A stretch of 64,000 bases of DNA from SZUA-254 sp031379665 (GCA_031379665.1 JANNFI010000107.1:61801-125800), one strand, 5' to 3'. Numbered from the stretch's first letter, positions 50,877-60,898 are shown. Numbers and translations: made by a program. The notes: generated by a model not told the origin, from the sequence alone.

Positions 50877-52092
50877 TTTCCACGTCGCTGTCTGTTGAAT
50901 CCGCTTTCCCGAGGGCCTCGGTTCCGACGATGCCATCGCGGAATCGGAGCCTGAGGTGATCCCCAGTCTTAACTGCGTTCGCCCTGCCGACGCTGATTCC
51001 GTCCCGGTACACGATAACGTATCCCCGGTCCAGGACCCTCGCCGGATCGAGATTTTCGACCCTTTTGTGGAAAGCGAGCAGCCTCTGGCGAAGGGAATCC
51101 GTGCGGTGTGCCGTGATGCGATTCAGGGATACCCGTACTTCATCGAGCCGCTGGGATCTTTGCCGGATCAGGTCCGCGGGCAGGTTGAACGCGTAACTTC
51201 GGAGGTGCCCCCTGATCCTCTCACGGCGTTGCCGCAGCGTGGATTCGACGGATTTCCTTGAAGTATAATAATAATTCGACAGAGTTTCAATCAGTTCGGC
51301 TTTCGACCTGACGGCGAGCTCGGCTGCCGCCGAGGGCGTCGGTGCCCGCAGATCGGCGACGAAATCAGCGATCGTGAAATCGATTTCGTGCCCGACGGCA
51401 CTAATGATGGGTATCTCCGAGGCGGCGATGGCACGGGCGACGATTTCCTCATTGAAAGCCCATAAATCCTCAATCGAGCCTCCCCCCCTTCCAACGATGA
51501 GTACTTGGACGTGCCGAAATTGGTTGAACATTCCGATCGCACCGGCGATCTCCTCCGCCGCACCGCCCCCCTGGACTTTCACTGGACAGAGTATGATCTC
51601 GACGTATGGCGCTCGGCGTCGGATGACGTTGAGGATGTCGTGTATTGCCGCTCCTGTTTCCGAAGTGACCAACCCAATTCGTTCAGGATATTCGGGGAGT
51701 GGCAGCTTCAAACGATCGTCGAAGAGGCCTTCTTCGAATAACTTTCGCTTCAACCGTTCGAATGCCGCCTGAAGTTCTCCGACGCCGGAGGGCTGGAGTG
51801 ACACCACGTCGAGCTGGTACACCCCCCTCACCGGATAGACGGTCACCGTCCCGCGGGCGATTACTTTCATCCCATTCTCAGGCGTGAAAAACAGGGCGGC
51901 GGCGCGGTTCCGCCACATCACACCCTGGATTTGCGCGTTCTCGTCCTTGATCGTAAAATAGCAATGCCCCGATGTGTGGATTTTGAAATTCGAGATTTCA
52001 CCTTCGACCGTAATGTTGGAGAAGCGGTCCTCGAGGGCCTGCTTGATGCGGAGGGTGAGTTCAGAAACCGAAAAATGCCGGGAGTCGTTCAT
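50869..52092 (-). CDS. xseA: exodeoxyribonuclease VII large subunit
   Basis: The 407-residue protein is XseA, the catalytic subunit that degrades single-stranded DNA. It has the N-terminal OB-fold (VEGEISNFKIHTSGHCYFTIKD), and the core motifs RIGLVTSETGAAIHDIL and IVGRGGGSIEDLWAFN near residue 190. It begins a minus-strand operon with xseB and dxs, and is divergent from bshB1. Confidence 0.96.
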   Translation of the reverse strand: MNDSRHFSVSELTLRIKQALEDRFSNITVEGEISNFKIHTSGHCYFTIKDENAQIQGVMWRNRAAALFFTPENGMKVIARGTVTVYPVRGVYQLDVVSLQPSGVGELQAAFERLKRKLFEEGLFDDRLKLPLPEYPERIGLVTSETGAAIHDILNVIRRRAPYVEIILCPVKVQGGGAAEEIAGAIGMFNQFRHVQVLIVGRGGGSIEDLWAFNEEIVARAIAASEIPIISAVGHEIDFTIADFVADLRAPTPSAAAELAVRSKAELIETLSNYYYTSRKSVESTLRQRRERIRGHLRSYAFNLPADLIRQRSQRLDEVRVSLNRITAHRTDSLRQRLLAFHKRVENLDPARVLDRGYVIVYRDGISVGRANAVKTGDHLRLRFRDGIVGTEALGKADSTDSDVENG

Positions 52093-52100
52093 CGGAGTTG

Positions 52101-52129
52101 AATATATCCATTGGACGACAGAGAATCAA
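52101..52129 (-). promoter_or_regulatory. sigma-70-like promoter for xseA-xseB-dxs
   Basis: On the minus strand TTG (52129-52127) precedes TATATT (52106-52101) by exactly 20 bases. The -10 box lies only eight bases before the xseA ATG at 52092, so the transcript would have almost no leader. Confidence 0.55.
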
Positions 52130-52142
52130 TGACCGGGATATA

Positions 52143-52171
52143 TTGCCTTTTGAAACCGATTGTTTTATATT
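52143..52171 (+). promoter_or_regulatory. sigma-70-like promoter for bshB1
   Basis: TTG (52143-52145) precedes TATATT (52166-52171) by exactly 20 bases and runs on as T-rich sequence. It stands back-to-back with the xseA promoter and 28 bases before ATG 52200. Confidence 0.65.
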
Positions 52172-52199
52172 TTTTCAATAACCTAACCTGGATCAGGCG

Positions 52200-52925
52200 A
52201 TGCAATTGGACATTTTGGCGGTCGGTGCACACCCGGACGATGTCGAACTCTGTTGCGGGGGCACCCTTGCAAAGATGGTAAAAAACGGTCACAAAGTGGG
52301 GATCGTCGACGTTACGCAGGGGGAACTCGGCACCCGGGGCACGACCGGAATCCGTCGCAAGGAAGCGGCTGTGGCGGCACGCATACTCGGGTGTGTCAGG
52401 GAAAACCTCCGGATCCCGGACGGGGGGATCGACGTGAATTCCGCCAACATCAAAAAGTTGATCACCGTGATCCGGAAATACCGGCCCAGGATGATCATCA
52501 TCCCGCATTGGCACGAACGTCATCCCGACCACGTCCACACCCATCTGCTCTGCAAAGAGGCGTGGTTCTACTCCGGCCTGCGGAAGATATCGACCACACT
52601 GAACAGCGCGCGACAGGCTCCCTGGCGCCCGGATAGCTACATCCATTACATGCAGTGGTATGAGTTTACCCCTTCATTTATCGTCGATATCACTGATGTC
52701 TATGAACTCCGACAGAAGGCGGTCAGGGCACATAAATCTCAGTTCCATAACCCGTCATCGAAAGAACCGGTGACTAAACTCAGCGAAGAATCATTTATGG
52801 ATTTCGTCGAAACAAGGGCGAAATCGTACGGTTTCAAGATCGGAGTTACCTATGGTGAGCCCTTTTATTCAGTGGAATCGATAGGAATTGATGACCCCCT
52901 CAAATTACGGCTTTTTCGGGGGTAA
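52200..52925 (+). CDS. bshB1: bacillithiol biosynthesis deacetylase BshB1
   Basis: The 241-residue protein is a PIG-L/LmbE deacetylase. The zinc site AHPDDVEL (residues 10-17) and the distal HPDHVHTH (about 108-115) are present. Length and the TQGELGTRGT segment match BshB1, which removes acetyl from GlcNAc-malate in bacillithiol synthesis. With bshC at 3-4.6 kb it supports bacillithiol as the low-molecular-weight thiol; bshA is not in the window. Confidence 0.9.
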   Translation: MQLDILAVGAHPDDVELCCGGTLAKMVKNGHKVGIVDVTQGELGTRGTTGIRRKEAAVAARILGCVRENLRIPDGGIDVNSANIKKLITVIRKYRPRMIIIPHWHERHPDHVHTHLLCKEAWFYSGLRKISTTLNSARQAPWRPDSYIHYMQWYEFTPSFIVDITDVYELRQKAVRAHKSQFHNPSSKEPVTKLSEESFMDFVETRAKSYGFKIGVTYGEPFYSVESIGIDDPLKLRLFRG

Positions 52926-52971
52926 TGCGTAATGGTTTCGTGTGCCCACGACCGTGGATATCACGGCATGT

Positions 52972-53000
52972 TTGACATCCTGATGGAAATACCTTAGATT
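52972..53000 (+). promoter_or_regulatory. sigma-70-like promoter for the Cu/Ag efflux operon
   Basis: TTGACA (52972-52977) precedes TAGATT (52995-53000) by 17 bases. The expected start near 53007 lies past an in-frame GTG at 53008, so ATG 53044 is the likely start of the first gene. Confidence 0.65.
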
Positions 53001-53043
53001 TCCCGTTGTGCTAACAGAAGTATTAATACGTCCCGAATTCCGA

Positions 53044-53454
53044 ATGTATAAGCTGAGACAGAAGACTCTGCTTCTGGCAATGACATCGGTTCTCGTCATC
53101 TTCACCATTGGCCTGCCTGTGATCGTGGCGTCCTGTCCGATGGCGAGGGCGCCGGGTCGCGCGAGTTGCTCGGCCTGTCTCCCTCCGGGTGATGGAAATG
53201 CCTCCTCGATTTCGGCCGAGCGAAACACTTCATGTTGCCGCACGATAATCGCTTCCGGTCGGAACCTCACTGAATTTCTCACCGTCGGAAATTCAGAGGG
53301 CGTTCGTTTCTTTCAGATCGCAATCTTCACTCAAGTGCCCCACTCGGGGTTTCAGACCATCCCGGTCGCATCGCCGGGCATCAACGTTTTCCTTAGTTAT
53401 CCTCCCCCGACGCCGGACGATATCCCCGTCCTGGTGTCATCCCTGCTCATCTAG
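53044..53454 (+). CDS. Cys-rich exported protein leading the metal-efflux operon
   Basis: The 136-residue protein has an N-terminal hydrophobic segment (about residues 9-29) ending at C31, then CPM, a CSAC pair (42-45) and adjacent C64-C65, followed by a Cys-free beta-rich C-terminus. I do not recognise the family. Position as first gene before tolC/cusB/cusA homologues suggests a periplasmic copper or silver ligand or sensor, but this is inference. The Cys pattern could instead mark a lipoprotein site near C31. Confidence 0.55.
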   Translation: MYKLRQKTLLLAMTSVLVIFTIGLPVIVASCPMARAPGRASCSACLPPGDGNASSISAERNTSCCRTIIASGRNLTEFLTVGNSEGVRFFQIAIFTQVPHSGFQTIPVASPGINVFLSYPPPTPDDIPVLVSSLLI

Positions 53455-53592
53455 CATCTCCCCGAATATCCGGATCCCGGCCTGTTGAAAAGGCCATCCC
53501 GGAGAGTCTCTTTTGCATCAGTCCGGTGCGCTCGTAATTTTCAGCCCTGCCGGAATTGTGTTTCATCAAAGGACTTTATTCGAGGTGCGACA

Positions 53593-54861
53593 ATGAGATA
53601 TGCGGTCTGTTTCATCCTGTTCCTGCTTGTGGTTACTGTCGCGTGCCGGGCACAGGACTCGCTCTTGATCCCCGAACCGCAGGTCGTACCGCTGGAGGAC
53701 CTCATCACCGAGGCCCTGGCCAGAAACCCTGTCGTTCTGGGATCCATCGAAAAAATTTCGATTGTACTCGCCCGCGAACGACAGGCGGGCGTCCTCGATC
53801 CGCCGCAACTGACGTACATCAGGAACGAGATGCCCGAATTTCGATGGCCTGACGCCCACTCAACCGAGTGGGAGCTCATGCAGATGGTTAAATTTCCGTC
53901 TAAATACTCAACCGAGAATAGGATCGGTGAGATACAATCGGAACATTCCCATCACGAAGCACAGGAGACCGTGAATGAGGTGCTCTTCGAGATCCGACAG
54001 ATGTATGCGGAACTCTGGTACGTCCAGCAGCGCTCAGTCCTCCTTCACGAAAACCTCAGGATCACGGAACGGTTGAAGGATGTCGCGGCGGCGCGTTACC
54101 AGGTTGGCGCCGCAACCAGAAACGACATGCTGATGGCGGAAATGCTCCGCACGACAACGTTGAACTTGATGATTGAGCTCCGGCAGGCCGAACTCGGCCT
54201 GAAGTCCCGTCTCGCTGCGATATTGGATCGCCAGCAGAAGGATACCCTGGGGTACGCGGTGGTCCCGGAGGAGCCCACTTTCAATGTTCTTCTCGAGAGC
54301 GTCCTCAGCCTGACCATGGCCACCCGGCCGGTGCTGATCCACGATTCCCTTGGAATACTGGAACAGGAGGAGATGCTCACCTCCGCCAGCCAGGGCTACC
54401 TCCCGGATTTACGGCTGGGTGTGTCGTATATGGATTCGGATGATGAAATGTTCAACGGGTGGAGCGTGACCGCGGGTATCACGCTTCCCTTTTTCCCGTG
54501 GACCCTTGGGAAAACCGCCGGCGGCGTGGAAGAGGCCGAACACCGGGTCAATCTTGCGCGGGAGTCGTATGCCTCGACGAGGAACAATGTCATCGCAGAG
54601 GTGCGGGCTTCCTGGTTCGAAACAACGGGCAGGCTCACTCAACTGAAGAACATCGCTTCCTCGATGCTCCCGGCGGCTGAACAGGCCCTCAAGTCGAGCC
54701 TCTCCCTCTACCAGAACGGTGAAACCGAATACCTGATGGTCCATCAGGCGTATACCTCCTTCCTCGAAGCACAGACCGAATACTTCCTGACGCGGATGGA
54801 ATTCGAAAAATCGATCGCAAAACTCCGGTTTACGACCGGCTATAATGGAGATTTCCAATGA
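53593..54861 (+). CDS. TolC/CusC-family outer-membrane efflux protein
   Basis: The 422-residue protein has a signal peptide (about 1-19) and the outer-membrane efflux fold: two long helical-barrel repeats with LEDLITEALARNPVVL near the N-terminus and YLPDLRLGVSY and a second repeat further on. It would provide the exit duct of the CusCBA-type pump. ATG 53593 has a GAGGTG ribosome-binding site nearby. Its stop overlaps the adaptor gene by four bases (ATGA). Confidence 0.9.
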   Translation: MRYAVCFILFLLVVTVACRAQDSLLIPEPQVVPLEDLITEALARNPVVLGSIEKISIVLARERQAGVLDPPQLTYIRNEMPEFRWPDAHSTEWELMQMVKFPSKYSTENRIGEIQSEHSHHEAQETVNEVLFEIRQMYAELWYVQQRSVLLHENLRITERLKDVAAARYQVGAATRNDMLMAEMLRTTTLNLMIELRQAELGLKSRLAAILDRQQKDTLGYAVVPEEPTFNVLLESVLSLTMATRPVLIHDSLGILEQEEMLTSASQGYLPDLRLGVSYMDSDDEMFNGWSVTAGITLPFFPWTLGKTAGGVEEAEHRVNLARESYASTRNNVIAEVRASWFETTGRLTQLKNIASSMLPAAEQALKSSLSLYQNGETEYLMVHQAYTSFLEAQTEYFLTRMEFEKSIAKLRFTTGYNGDFQ

Positions 54862-56198
54862 AGCGCATTCCTTCACGGCCAGCGATGAAGAATCGCATTA
54901 TCTCAAACCCGGCGGCGAGAATGTGGTCGTCGGTGATCGCGGGACTGGTCGTCGCCTGCCTCAATCTCGGTGAGGCGGAAGCCTCACCCCCGCTCTCTCA
55001 TTCTCCGGCGGGGCAGACGCAGGATCCTCCGCCAGAGACGAAAATCTACACTTGTCCGATGCACCCCTCAGTGCGTCAGCAGGGTCCGGGGCGCTGCCCC
55101 ATATGCGGGATGGACCTGACCCTTGCGGGGAACGCACGGAGCTCGCCTTCGGATGACGGCAGGGGGATCTTTCACGTCAGCCCCGGGAAGCAACAGGCGA
55201 TCGGCGTGAAATACGACACGGTAGCTGTCAGGCTTCTGAGGAAGACGGTCCGGGCGGTCGGAAACGTCACCATCGACGAACGAAGGGTCGCCATCGTCAA
55301 CCTGAGGTATTCGGGATGGATCGATTCCGTTGCGGCGGATTACAACGGAAAGTTCGTCAGCCGGGGGGACCTCCTCTTCCGGATTTACAGTCCGGAAGCG
55401 GTCGCGGCCCAACGCGAGCACCTTCTCTCACGGGCTTACGCCTCCGACACTTCCTGGACCGTTGACGCGCTCCTCGGGGGGAGTGACGACCTGGGCTCTG
55501 CGACCCGCCAGAGACTGAGTTTTCTCGGTTTTACCGATGGCCAGATCGGGGCCCTCGAGGAACGGGGGGAAGTATCGAACACCGTCGAGATTCTCTCGCC
55601 CATCGCAGGCAACATCATAGAAAAATCGACCACGGCGGGGATGTACGTCGAGCCGGGTACGAACCTGTACACGATCGCTGACCTCTCCACCGTCTGGCTT
55701 AACGCTGAAATATACCAAAACGAACTTCCCGACGTCCGGGTCGATCAGGAGGCGGTGATCCGGTTCGGGCAGATCCCAGGCAGGAACTTCACCGGGAAGG
55801 TGAAGTTCCTGAATCCCACCCTCGACAGGTCGACCAGGTCGGCGAAGGCGAGGATCGAGGTCCCGAACGGCGATGGCGCGTTGAAACCGGGAATGTACGG
55901 TAACGTCACCCTCCATACAGGAGGCGTGAAGAAATTGAGCGTCTCCGTCGACGCCGTAATGAATACGGGGACGAGGGAGATTGTGTTCGTCGCCGGCGGC
56001 GGCGACGTGATCGAGGCAAGGATCGTACGCACCGGGTTCCGGAACGACGACCGGTGCGAAATACTCTCCGGTCTCGCCGCCGGGGAGAGGGTGATCTCGT
56101 CGGCGAATTTTCTCATCGACGCAGAAAGCCGCATCCAGGGCGTCCTCGACCGGTTGCTGGAGCCGGGACGCGCCCCGGGGAAGGAACGGAACCCATGA
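54858..56198 (+). CDS. CusB-like periplasmic adaptor with heavy-metal-binding domain
   Basis: The 446-residue protein is a membrane-fusion adaptor. After the signal region comes the heavy-metal-binding motif YTCPMHPSVRQ and CPICGMDL (about residues 55-90), which is typical of CusB-like copper/silver adaptors. The barrel-sandwich region holds VNLRYSGWIDSVAADYNGKFVSRGDLLF near residue 135 and a beta-barrel follows. Start and stop overlap both neighbours. It delivers periplasmic metal to the RND pump. Confidence 0.92.
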   Translation: MKRIPSRPAMKNRIISNPAARMWSSVIAGLVVACLNLGEAEASPPLSHSPAGQTQDPPPETKIYTCPMHPSVRQQGPGRCPICGMDLTLAGNARSSPSDDGRGIFHVSPGKQQAIGVKYDTVAVRLLRKTVRAVGNVTIDERRVAIVNLRYSGWIDSVAADYNGKFVSRGDLLFRIYSPEAVAAQREHLLSRAYASDTSWTVDALLGGSDDLGSATRQRLSFLGFTDGQIGALEERGEVSNTVEILSPIAGNIIEKSTTAGMYVEPGTNLYTIADLSTVWLNAEIYQNELPDVRVDQEAVIRFGQIPGRNFTGKVKFLNPTLDRSTRSAKARIEVPNGDGALKPGMYGNVTLHTGGVKKLSVSVDAVMNTGTREIVFVAGGGDVIEARIVRTGFRNDDRCEILSGLAAGERVISSANFLIDAESRIQGVLDRLLEPGRAPGKERNP

Positions 56199-59100
56199 TC
56201 GACCGGACGATTGAATTCTGTGCGAAGAACAGGGTGATCGTATTTGCGGTCACCGCCTTCGTCACGCTCTGGGGTGTCTGGGCGCTCTACCAGGCCCCGT
56301 TGGACGCCCTCCCCGACCTGTCCGACGTCCAGGTCATCGTCTTCACGGAGTGGATGGGCAGGAGCCCCGACCTCGTCGAGGACCAGGTCACGTACCCGAT
56401 CATCACGAAGATGGTCTCGGCGCCGGGGGTGCGGACCGTCAGGGGGATCTCGATGTTCGGGATGTCGTTCATCTATGTCATCTTCGAGGACGGGACCGAC
56501 ATCTACTGGGCGAGGAGCCGGGTGATGGAATACCTCAACGGGGTCGGCTCGAAACTCCCGGATGGCGTGAAGCCGGTGCTCGGACCGGACGCGACCGGTG
56601 TCGGTTGGGTGTTCGAGTACGCACTGGTCGATGAATCGGGGAGCAACGACCTGTCCGTGCTCCGGTCATTCCAGGATTGGACGCTCAAGTATTACCTGGA
56701 ATCGGTCCCCGGCGTCGCGGAGGTGGCGACCGTGGGCGGCTTCGTCAAACAATATCAGGTGAACGTGGATCCGGACGCGTTGCTCGCGTACGGGATTCCA
56801 CTGTCGGCGGTCGTCGACGCCGTCAGGAAAAACAACAACGACGCAGGCGGCCGTGTCGTCGAATTCTCCGCAACCGAGTATTTCGTCCGCGGACGGGGTT
56901 ACATTTCGACGCTGGCCGACATCGAAAACATCGCCGTCGGGACCGGGGGGGACGGGACCCCGGTTCTCGTCCGTAACATCGGTACCGTCGAAACCGGCCC
57001 GGCGATCAGGCGCGGGCTGGCGGAGTACAACGGGATCGGGGAGACGGTCGGGGGCATCGTGGTGATGCGCCAAGGCGAGAACGCCCTCGAAGTGATCGAA
57101 CGCGTCAGGGAGAAACTCCGGGACATCGAACCATCCCTACCCCCTGGCACCAGGGTCGTCACGACCTACGACCGGTCGGGGCTCATCCTGCGGGCGATCG
57201 CGGTTCTGAAAGAGACGCTTGGGCAGGAGATGCTGATCATCTCGCTGATCGTCATCATTTTCCTCCTCCACCTTCGCAGCGCGCTGATACCGATCGTGAC
57301 GCTCCCGATCGCTGTCCTCCTCTCCTTCATCCCGATGTATTACATGGGGATCACCTCGAACATCATGTCACTCGGCGGCATCGCGATCGCCATCGGTGAA
57401 ATGGTCGATGCGTCGATCGTCCTGACCGAAAATGTTCACAAGCGGCTCGAAAACGGCGCCGCAAAGCTTTCCCCGCCGGAGAGGGACAAGGTTGTCATCG
57501 CATCGCTCAAGGAGGTCGGGGCGCCCATCTTCTACTCACTCCTCGTCCTGACGGTCTCCTTCCTTCCGATTTTCGCGCTCCAGGCGCAGGAGGGCAGACT
57601 CTTCAAGCCGCTGGCGTACACGAAGTCATTTTCGATGTTCTTCGGCGCGCTCCTGGCCATCACGCTCGTCCCCCCGCTCGTCATGATGCTCGTCAGGGGG
57701 AAGATCAGGAGCGAAGAACGGCACCCAATCAGCGTCTTCCTCCATAAAATCTATCATCCGGTCATCGACTTCGTCCTGCGCCATAGCAGGGCCGTCCTGG
57801 TTGCGGCTGTCGTCCTCCTGGTGTCGACGGTCCCGGTCTATTTCCTCCTCGGCAGCGAATTTATGCCCCCATTGAACGAGGGAACCATCCTGTTCATGCC
57901 CACCTCCCTTCCCGGGATGTCAGTGGCGGAGGCCGGTCGGGTCCTCCAGCTTCAGGACCGGATGCTCAAGGAGTTTCCGGAGGTCGAGACAGTGTTCGGA
58001 AAGGCGGGTCGGGCGGAGAGTTCCACCGATCCAGCCCCCCTCAACATGATGGAAACCATCGTGAGCCTCCGTCCCGAATCCGAATGGCGGGAAGGGATGA
58101 CCTGGGACAAACTGATCGCGGAAATGGACGAAAAGCTGAAACTCCCCGGAATAGCGAACATCTGGTGGATGCCGGTTCAGACCCGCACCGAGATGCTGAC
58201 CACCGGCTTGCGGAGCAACCTTGGAGTAAAGATCTTCGGCCCGGACTTGAAGGTCATCGAATCAATAGGAATCGAAATTGAGAAGCTATTGAAAACATTG
58301 CCGGATACCCGGTCTGTCTTCGCGGAAAGGATCACCGGTGGTTACTATCTCGATATCAGGGTCAGGCGGGAAGATGCGGCCCGTTACGGCCTCTCTGTCG
58401 ACGACGTCAACGAAATCATCGAGACGGCGATCGGCGGGGACAACGTTACCACCACGATCGAGGGCAAGGAACGATACCCGGTGAGTGTCCGGTATCCGCG
58501 GGAGCTGAGGGACAACATCGGCGCGATAAAGCGAATACTGGTCCCCACGATGGGGGGCGCCCAGATCCCCCTTGGGGATCTGGCGGACGTGCAAATTGCC
58601 AGCGGACCCCCGATGATCACGAATGAGGGGGGATCGAGGCTCGGGTACGTCCTGGTGGACGTTTCGGGGAAGAGTTACGGCGATTTCGTGGCCTCGGCCC
58701 GCGAGCTGGTTCGGGAAAATATTTCCATCCCACCCGGTTACTATATCGAATGGGGCGGTCAATACCAGCATATGGAGAGGATGAAAGAACATCTCTATAT
58801 CATTATACCAGTTACCTTGTTCCTGGTTTTCTTCCTTATTTACATGAATACCAGGTCGACCGGAAAAACCCTTTTCGTTCTCCTGGCCGTCCCCTTCTCC
58901 CTCATCGGGGCCTTCTGGTACCTCTACCTGCTCGGCTACAACCTCAGCATCGCAGTCTGGGTTGGACTGATCGCCCTCGCAGGGTTGGATGCAGAGACGG
59001 GGATCATGATGCTCCTCTACCTGGACATGGCGTATGACGAGAAGGTGAAATCAGGTGAGATGCGCGGTTTAAGCGATTTGAAGGAAGCAATTCATCACGG

Positions 59101-59356
59101 GGCGGTCAAGCGGATACGACCCAAACTAATGACCATGTTCACGACCGTGATCGGGCTTCTACCGATTATGTGGAGCTCTGGAACAGGAGCCGATGTCATG
59201 AAGAGGATCGCGGCGCCCATGGTGGGGGGAATAACGACGTCTGTAGCGATGGAACTGGTTCTCTACCCGGCGATTTTCTATCTCTGGAGGCGGAGGTCAC
59301 TCGGAACCAGGGCAGCATCGGGGGACACGGCGAGTGCCGCCGTCCTCCCGTCATGA
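56195..59356 (+). CDS. CusA-like heavy-metal RND efflux pump
   Basis: The 1053-residue inner-membrane pump is of the HME-RND family. The fourth-helix region reads GGIAIAIGEMVDASIVLTENVHKRL (about 393-417), the monovalent-metal (CusA) form rather than the divalent (CzcA) form. Three methionines, M568, M618 and M667, align with M573, M623 and M672 of E. coli CusA at a constant offset of five, all of which bind Cu(I)/Ag(I). The comparison is from memory, not a run alignment. ATG 56195 overlaps the adaptor stop. It overlaps the TauE gene by six bases at its end. Confidence 0.93.
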   Translation: MIDRTIEFCAKNRVIVFAVTAFVTLWGVWALYQAPLDALPDLSDVQVIVFTEWMGRSPDLVEDQVTYPIITKMVSAPGVRTVRGISMFGMSFIYVIFEDGTDIYWARSRVMEYLNGVGSKLPDGVKPVLGPDATGVGWVFEYALVDESGSNDLSVLRSFQDWTLKYYLESVPGVAEVATVGGFVKQYQVNVDPDALLAYGIPLSAVVDAVRKNNNDAGGRVVEFSATEYFVRGRGYISTLADIENIAVGTGGDGTPVLVRNIGTVETGPAIRRGLAEYNGIGETVGGIVVMRQGENALEVIERVREKLRDIEPSLPPGTRVVTTYDRSGLILRAIAVLKETLGQEMLIISLIVIIFLLHLRSALIPIVTLPIAVLLSFIPMYYMGITSNIMSLGGIAIAIGEMVDASIVLTENVHKRLENGAAKLSPPERDKVVIASLKEVGAPIFYSLLVLTVSFLPIFALQAQEGRLFKPLAYTKSFSMFFGALLAITLVPPLVMMLVRGKIRSEERHPISVFLHKIYHPVIDFVLRHSRAVLVAAVVLLVSTVPVYFLLGSEFMPPLNEGTILFMPTSLPGMSVAEAGRVLQLQDRMLKEFPEVETVFGKAGRAESSTDPAPLNMMETIVSLRPESEWREGMTWDKLIAEMDEKLKLPGIANIWWMPVQTRTEMLTTGLRSNLGVKIFGPDLKVIESIGIEIEKLLKTLPDTRSVFAERITGGYYLDIRVRREDAARYGLSVDDVNEIIETAIGGDNVTTTIEGKERYPVSVRYPRELRDNIGAIKRILVPTMGGAQIPLGDLADVQIASGPPMITNEGGSRLGYVLVDVSGKSYGDFVASARELVRENISIPPGYYIEWGGQYQHMERMKEHLYIIIPVTLFLVFFLIYMNTRSTGKTLFVLLAVPFSLIGAFWYLYLLGYNLSIAVWVGLIALAGLDAETGIMMLLYLDMAYDEKVKSGEMRGLSDLKEAIHHGAVKRIRPKLMTMFTTVIGLLPIMWSSGTGADVMKRIAAPMVGGITTSVAMELVLYPAIFYLWRRRSLGTRAASGDTASAAVLPS

Positions 59357-60136
59357 TCCGGCGATCAGCACGATGGTTTGGATGAGCATCGTGACCCCGA
59401 CGGCCGCGATGATCACGGCCAGGATCTTGCGGAGCGTCCCGACGTCAAGACGGTGACTGAGCAACGATCCGGCGACCGCTCCCGGGATCGTGCCGAGGAT
59501 GGCCGCCGCCGCGAGATCGAGCCGAACCTGTCCGGCGAGCAATTTTCCCGCAGACGTGGAAGCGGAGGCCATCAGGACGATTCCGAGCGTCGATCCGATG
59601 GTGATGCGGGTCGGTATCCTGAGGAGGGTCATCATGATCGGGGAAAGGATGAACGCCCCGGGCGCGCCCGCGAGACCTCCGAAGAAACCCACGAAGAGGG
59701 CGATCGCGCCGCCGGCGATGGGATTAAAGTCGGTGTCGGGGGAATAGTCGGGTCGGTCCTCCCTCTTGGCGATGACGAGCGCCGATCCGCTCACGGCCAT
59801 GATCGCGAACGCGGCGATGATGATCCGTGGATCGACATCCGTGGAGTAGAGCGCCCCCAGGAAAGAGCTGATGACGATGGGAATCCCCATCGCGAGGACG
59901 ATCCGCCAGATCACCACGCCCTTTCGGTGGTGCAGGATGACGGACAGGAGCGAGGTTGCCATGACCTGAAGCGAGGTGATCCCGGAGACAACTTTGATCC
60001 CGAGCGGCGGAGCCCCGAGCATCTGGGGCACGTAGAGGAAGGCCGGAATCAGGAGCACCGCCCCCCCCAACCCGAGCATCGATGCGATGAACGAGAGGAT
60101 GACAGAGATTCCCGCGATGATGAACGGCTCCGTCAT
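59351..60136 (-). CDS. TauE/SafE-family membrane permease
   Basis: The 261-residue protein has about eight transmembrane helices in two repeats, with GLGGAVLLIPAFLYVP (about residue 24-39) and GFFGGLAGAPGAFILSP (about 155-171), matching TauE/SafE (DUF81). Substrates include sulfite, sulfoacetate or other small anions; none is indicated here. ATG 60136 begins just at the domain; a further 59 in-frame codons upstream do not show such character. Its end overlaps the RND pump end. Confidence 0.82.
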   Translation of the reverse strand: MTEPFIIAGISVILSFIASMLGLGGAVLLIPAFLYVPQMLGAPPLGIKVVSGITSLQVMATSLLSVILHHRKGVVIWRIVLAMGIPIVISSFLGALYSTDVDPRIIIAAFAIMAVSGSALVIAKREDRPDYSPDTDFNPIAGGAIALFVGFFGGLAGAPGAFILSPIMMTLLRIPTRITIGSTLGIVLMASASTSAGKLLAGQVRLDLAAAAILGTIPGAVAGSLLSHRLDVGTLRKILAVIIAAVGVTMLIQTIVLIAGS

Positions 60137-60161
60137 GCGTATCCGGCCGGGAACCGGTGGT

Positions 60162-60190
60162 TTGGGTTTATTCGCATTATTGGTTAATTT
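60162..60190 (+). promoter_or_regulatory. sigma-70-like promoter for the DUF2318-like gene
   Basis: TTG (60162-60164) precedes TAATTT (60185-60190) by exactly 20 bases, 38 bases before ATG 60229. Confidence 0.55.
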
Positions 60191-60228
60191 ATCATAATGA
60201 AAACTTTCGACAAAGTCGCGGCACCCCG

Positions 60229-60876
60229 ATGAACGTACCGGCATCTTCGCCATGTGCCGCCTGCGGCGGTGAAATGCGTCAGGGAGTGGGATTCTGTCCA
60301 CACTGCGGCGCAAAACGCTCAGCGAATCCCGGGGGCAGCCGTGGGAAGGCCGTTCCGGGAAAACCGGTATGGCTCATCGTCCTTGCCCTCGGCACCGTCG
60401 GGTTCTTCTCCTATCTCTTTGTGGACCATCTCCCGGGTGGTGATCATCCGGTGATCGCCCTCCAACCCGGAGTCTCGGTGTCGGCGTCCGGGAACCACGC
60501 GGACCAGGTCGCGGTCGTGCCGCGCACCGAGGGAGACAACCTCACGATTCCGCTCAGTTCTGTCCGGGAGAACAGGATCGTCGAGTTCGAATACAGCGAC
60601 GGGACGGTCACCGTTCCGCTCCTCGCATTCGTGACCGGGGAAGGCAAGCTCGTGACCTCGTACCGGATGTGCGAACCGTGCAACTCGAAAAAATTTTCAA
60701 TCGATGGCGATCGCCTCTCGTGTGGGAACTGCGAGACGCAGTGGTCACTCAATACGCTCGAAGGGTTGCAGGGCACCTGCCAGAAGTATCCCCCTGAACC
60801 GTTCCCGAGTCGGATCGAGGGCGACGTGGTGGTGATGAGCATTGCACAAATCAAGAACTGGCAGATTCGTTTATAA
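60229..60876 (+). CDS. DUF2318-like protein with N-terminal zinc ribbon
   Basis: The 215-residue protein starts with a zinc ribbon (CAACGGEMRQ and CPHCG, about residues 9-29), has one transmembrane segment (about 46-64) and ends in a Cys-rich domain with MCEPCNSKKF and CGNCETQW. The latter resembles DUF2318, the Fe-S-like domain found with iron/copper transport modules. Redox or metal relay across the membrane is plausible. It lies 22 bases before the HMA lipoprotein gene. Confidence 0.75.
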   Translation: MNVPASSPCAACGGEMRQGVGFCPHCGAKRSANPGGSRGKAVPGKPVWLIVLALGTVGFFSYLFVDHLPGGDHPVIALQPGVSVSASGNHADQVAVVPRTEGDNLTIPLSSVRENRIVEFEYSDGTVTVPLLAFVTGEGKLVTSYRMCEPCNSKKFSIDGDRLSCGNCETQWSLNTLEGLQGTCQKYPPEPFPSRIEGDVVVMSIAQIKNWQIRL

Positions 60877-60898
60877 CAATCAGGGAAAGGCTACCTCT

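Noticed and set aside
53008..53010. GTG start for the Cys-rich protein
   Set aside because: It coincides with the expected transcription start, which would make a leaderless transcript. ATG 53044 begins at the basic/hydrophobic export segment.
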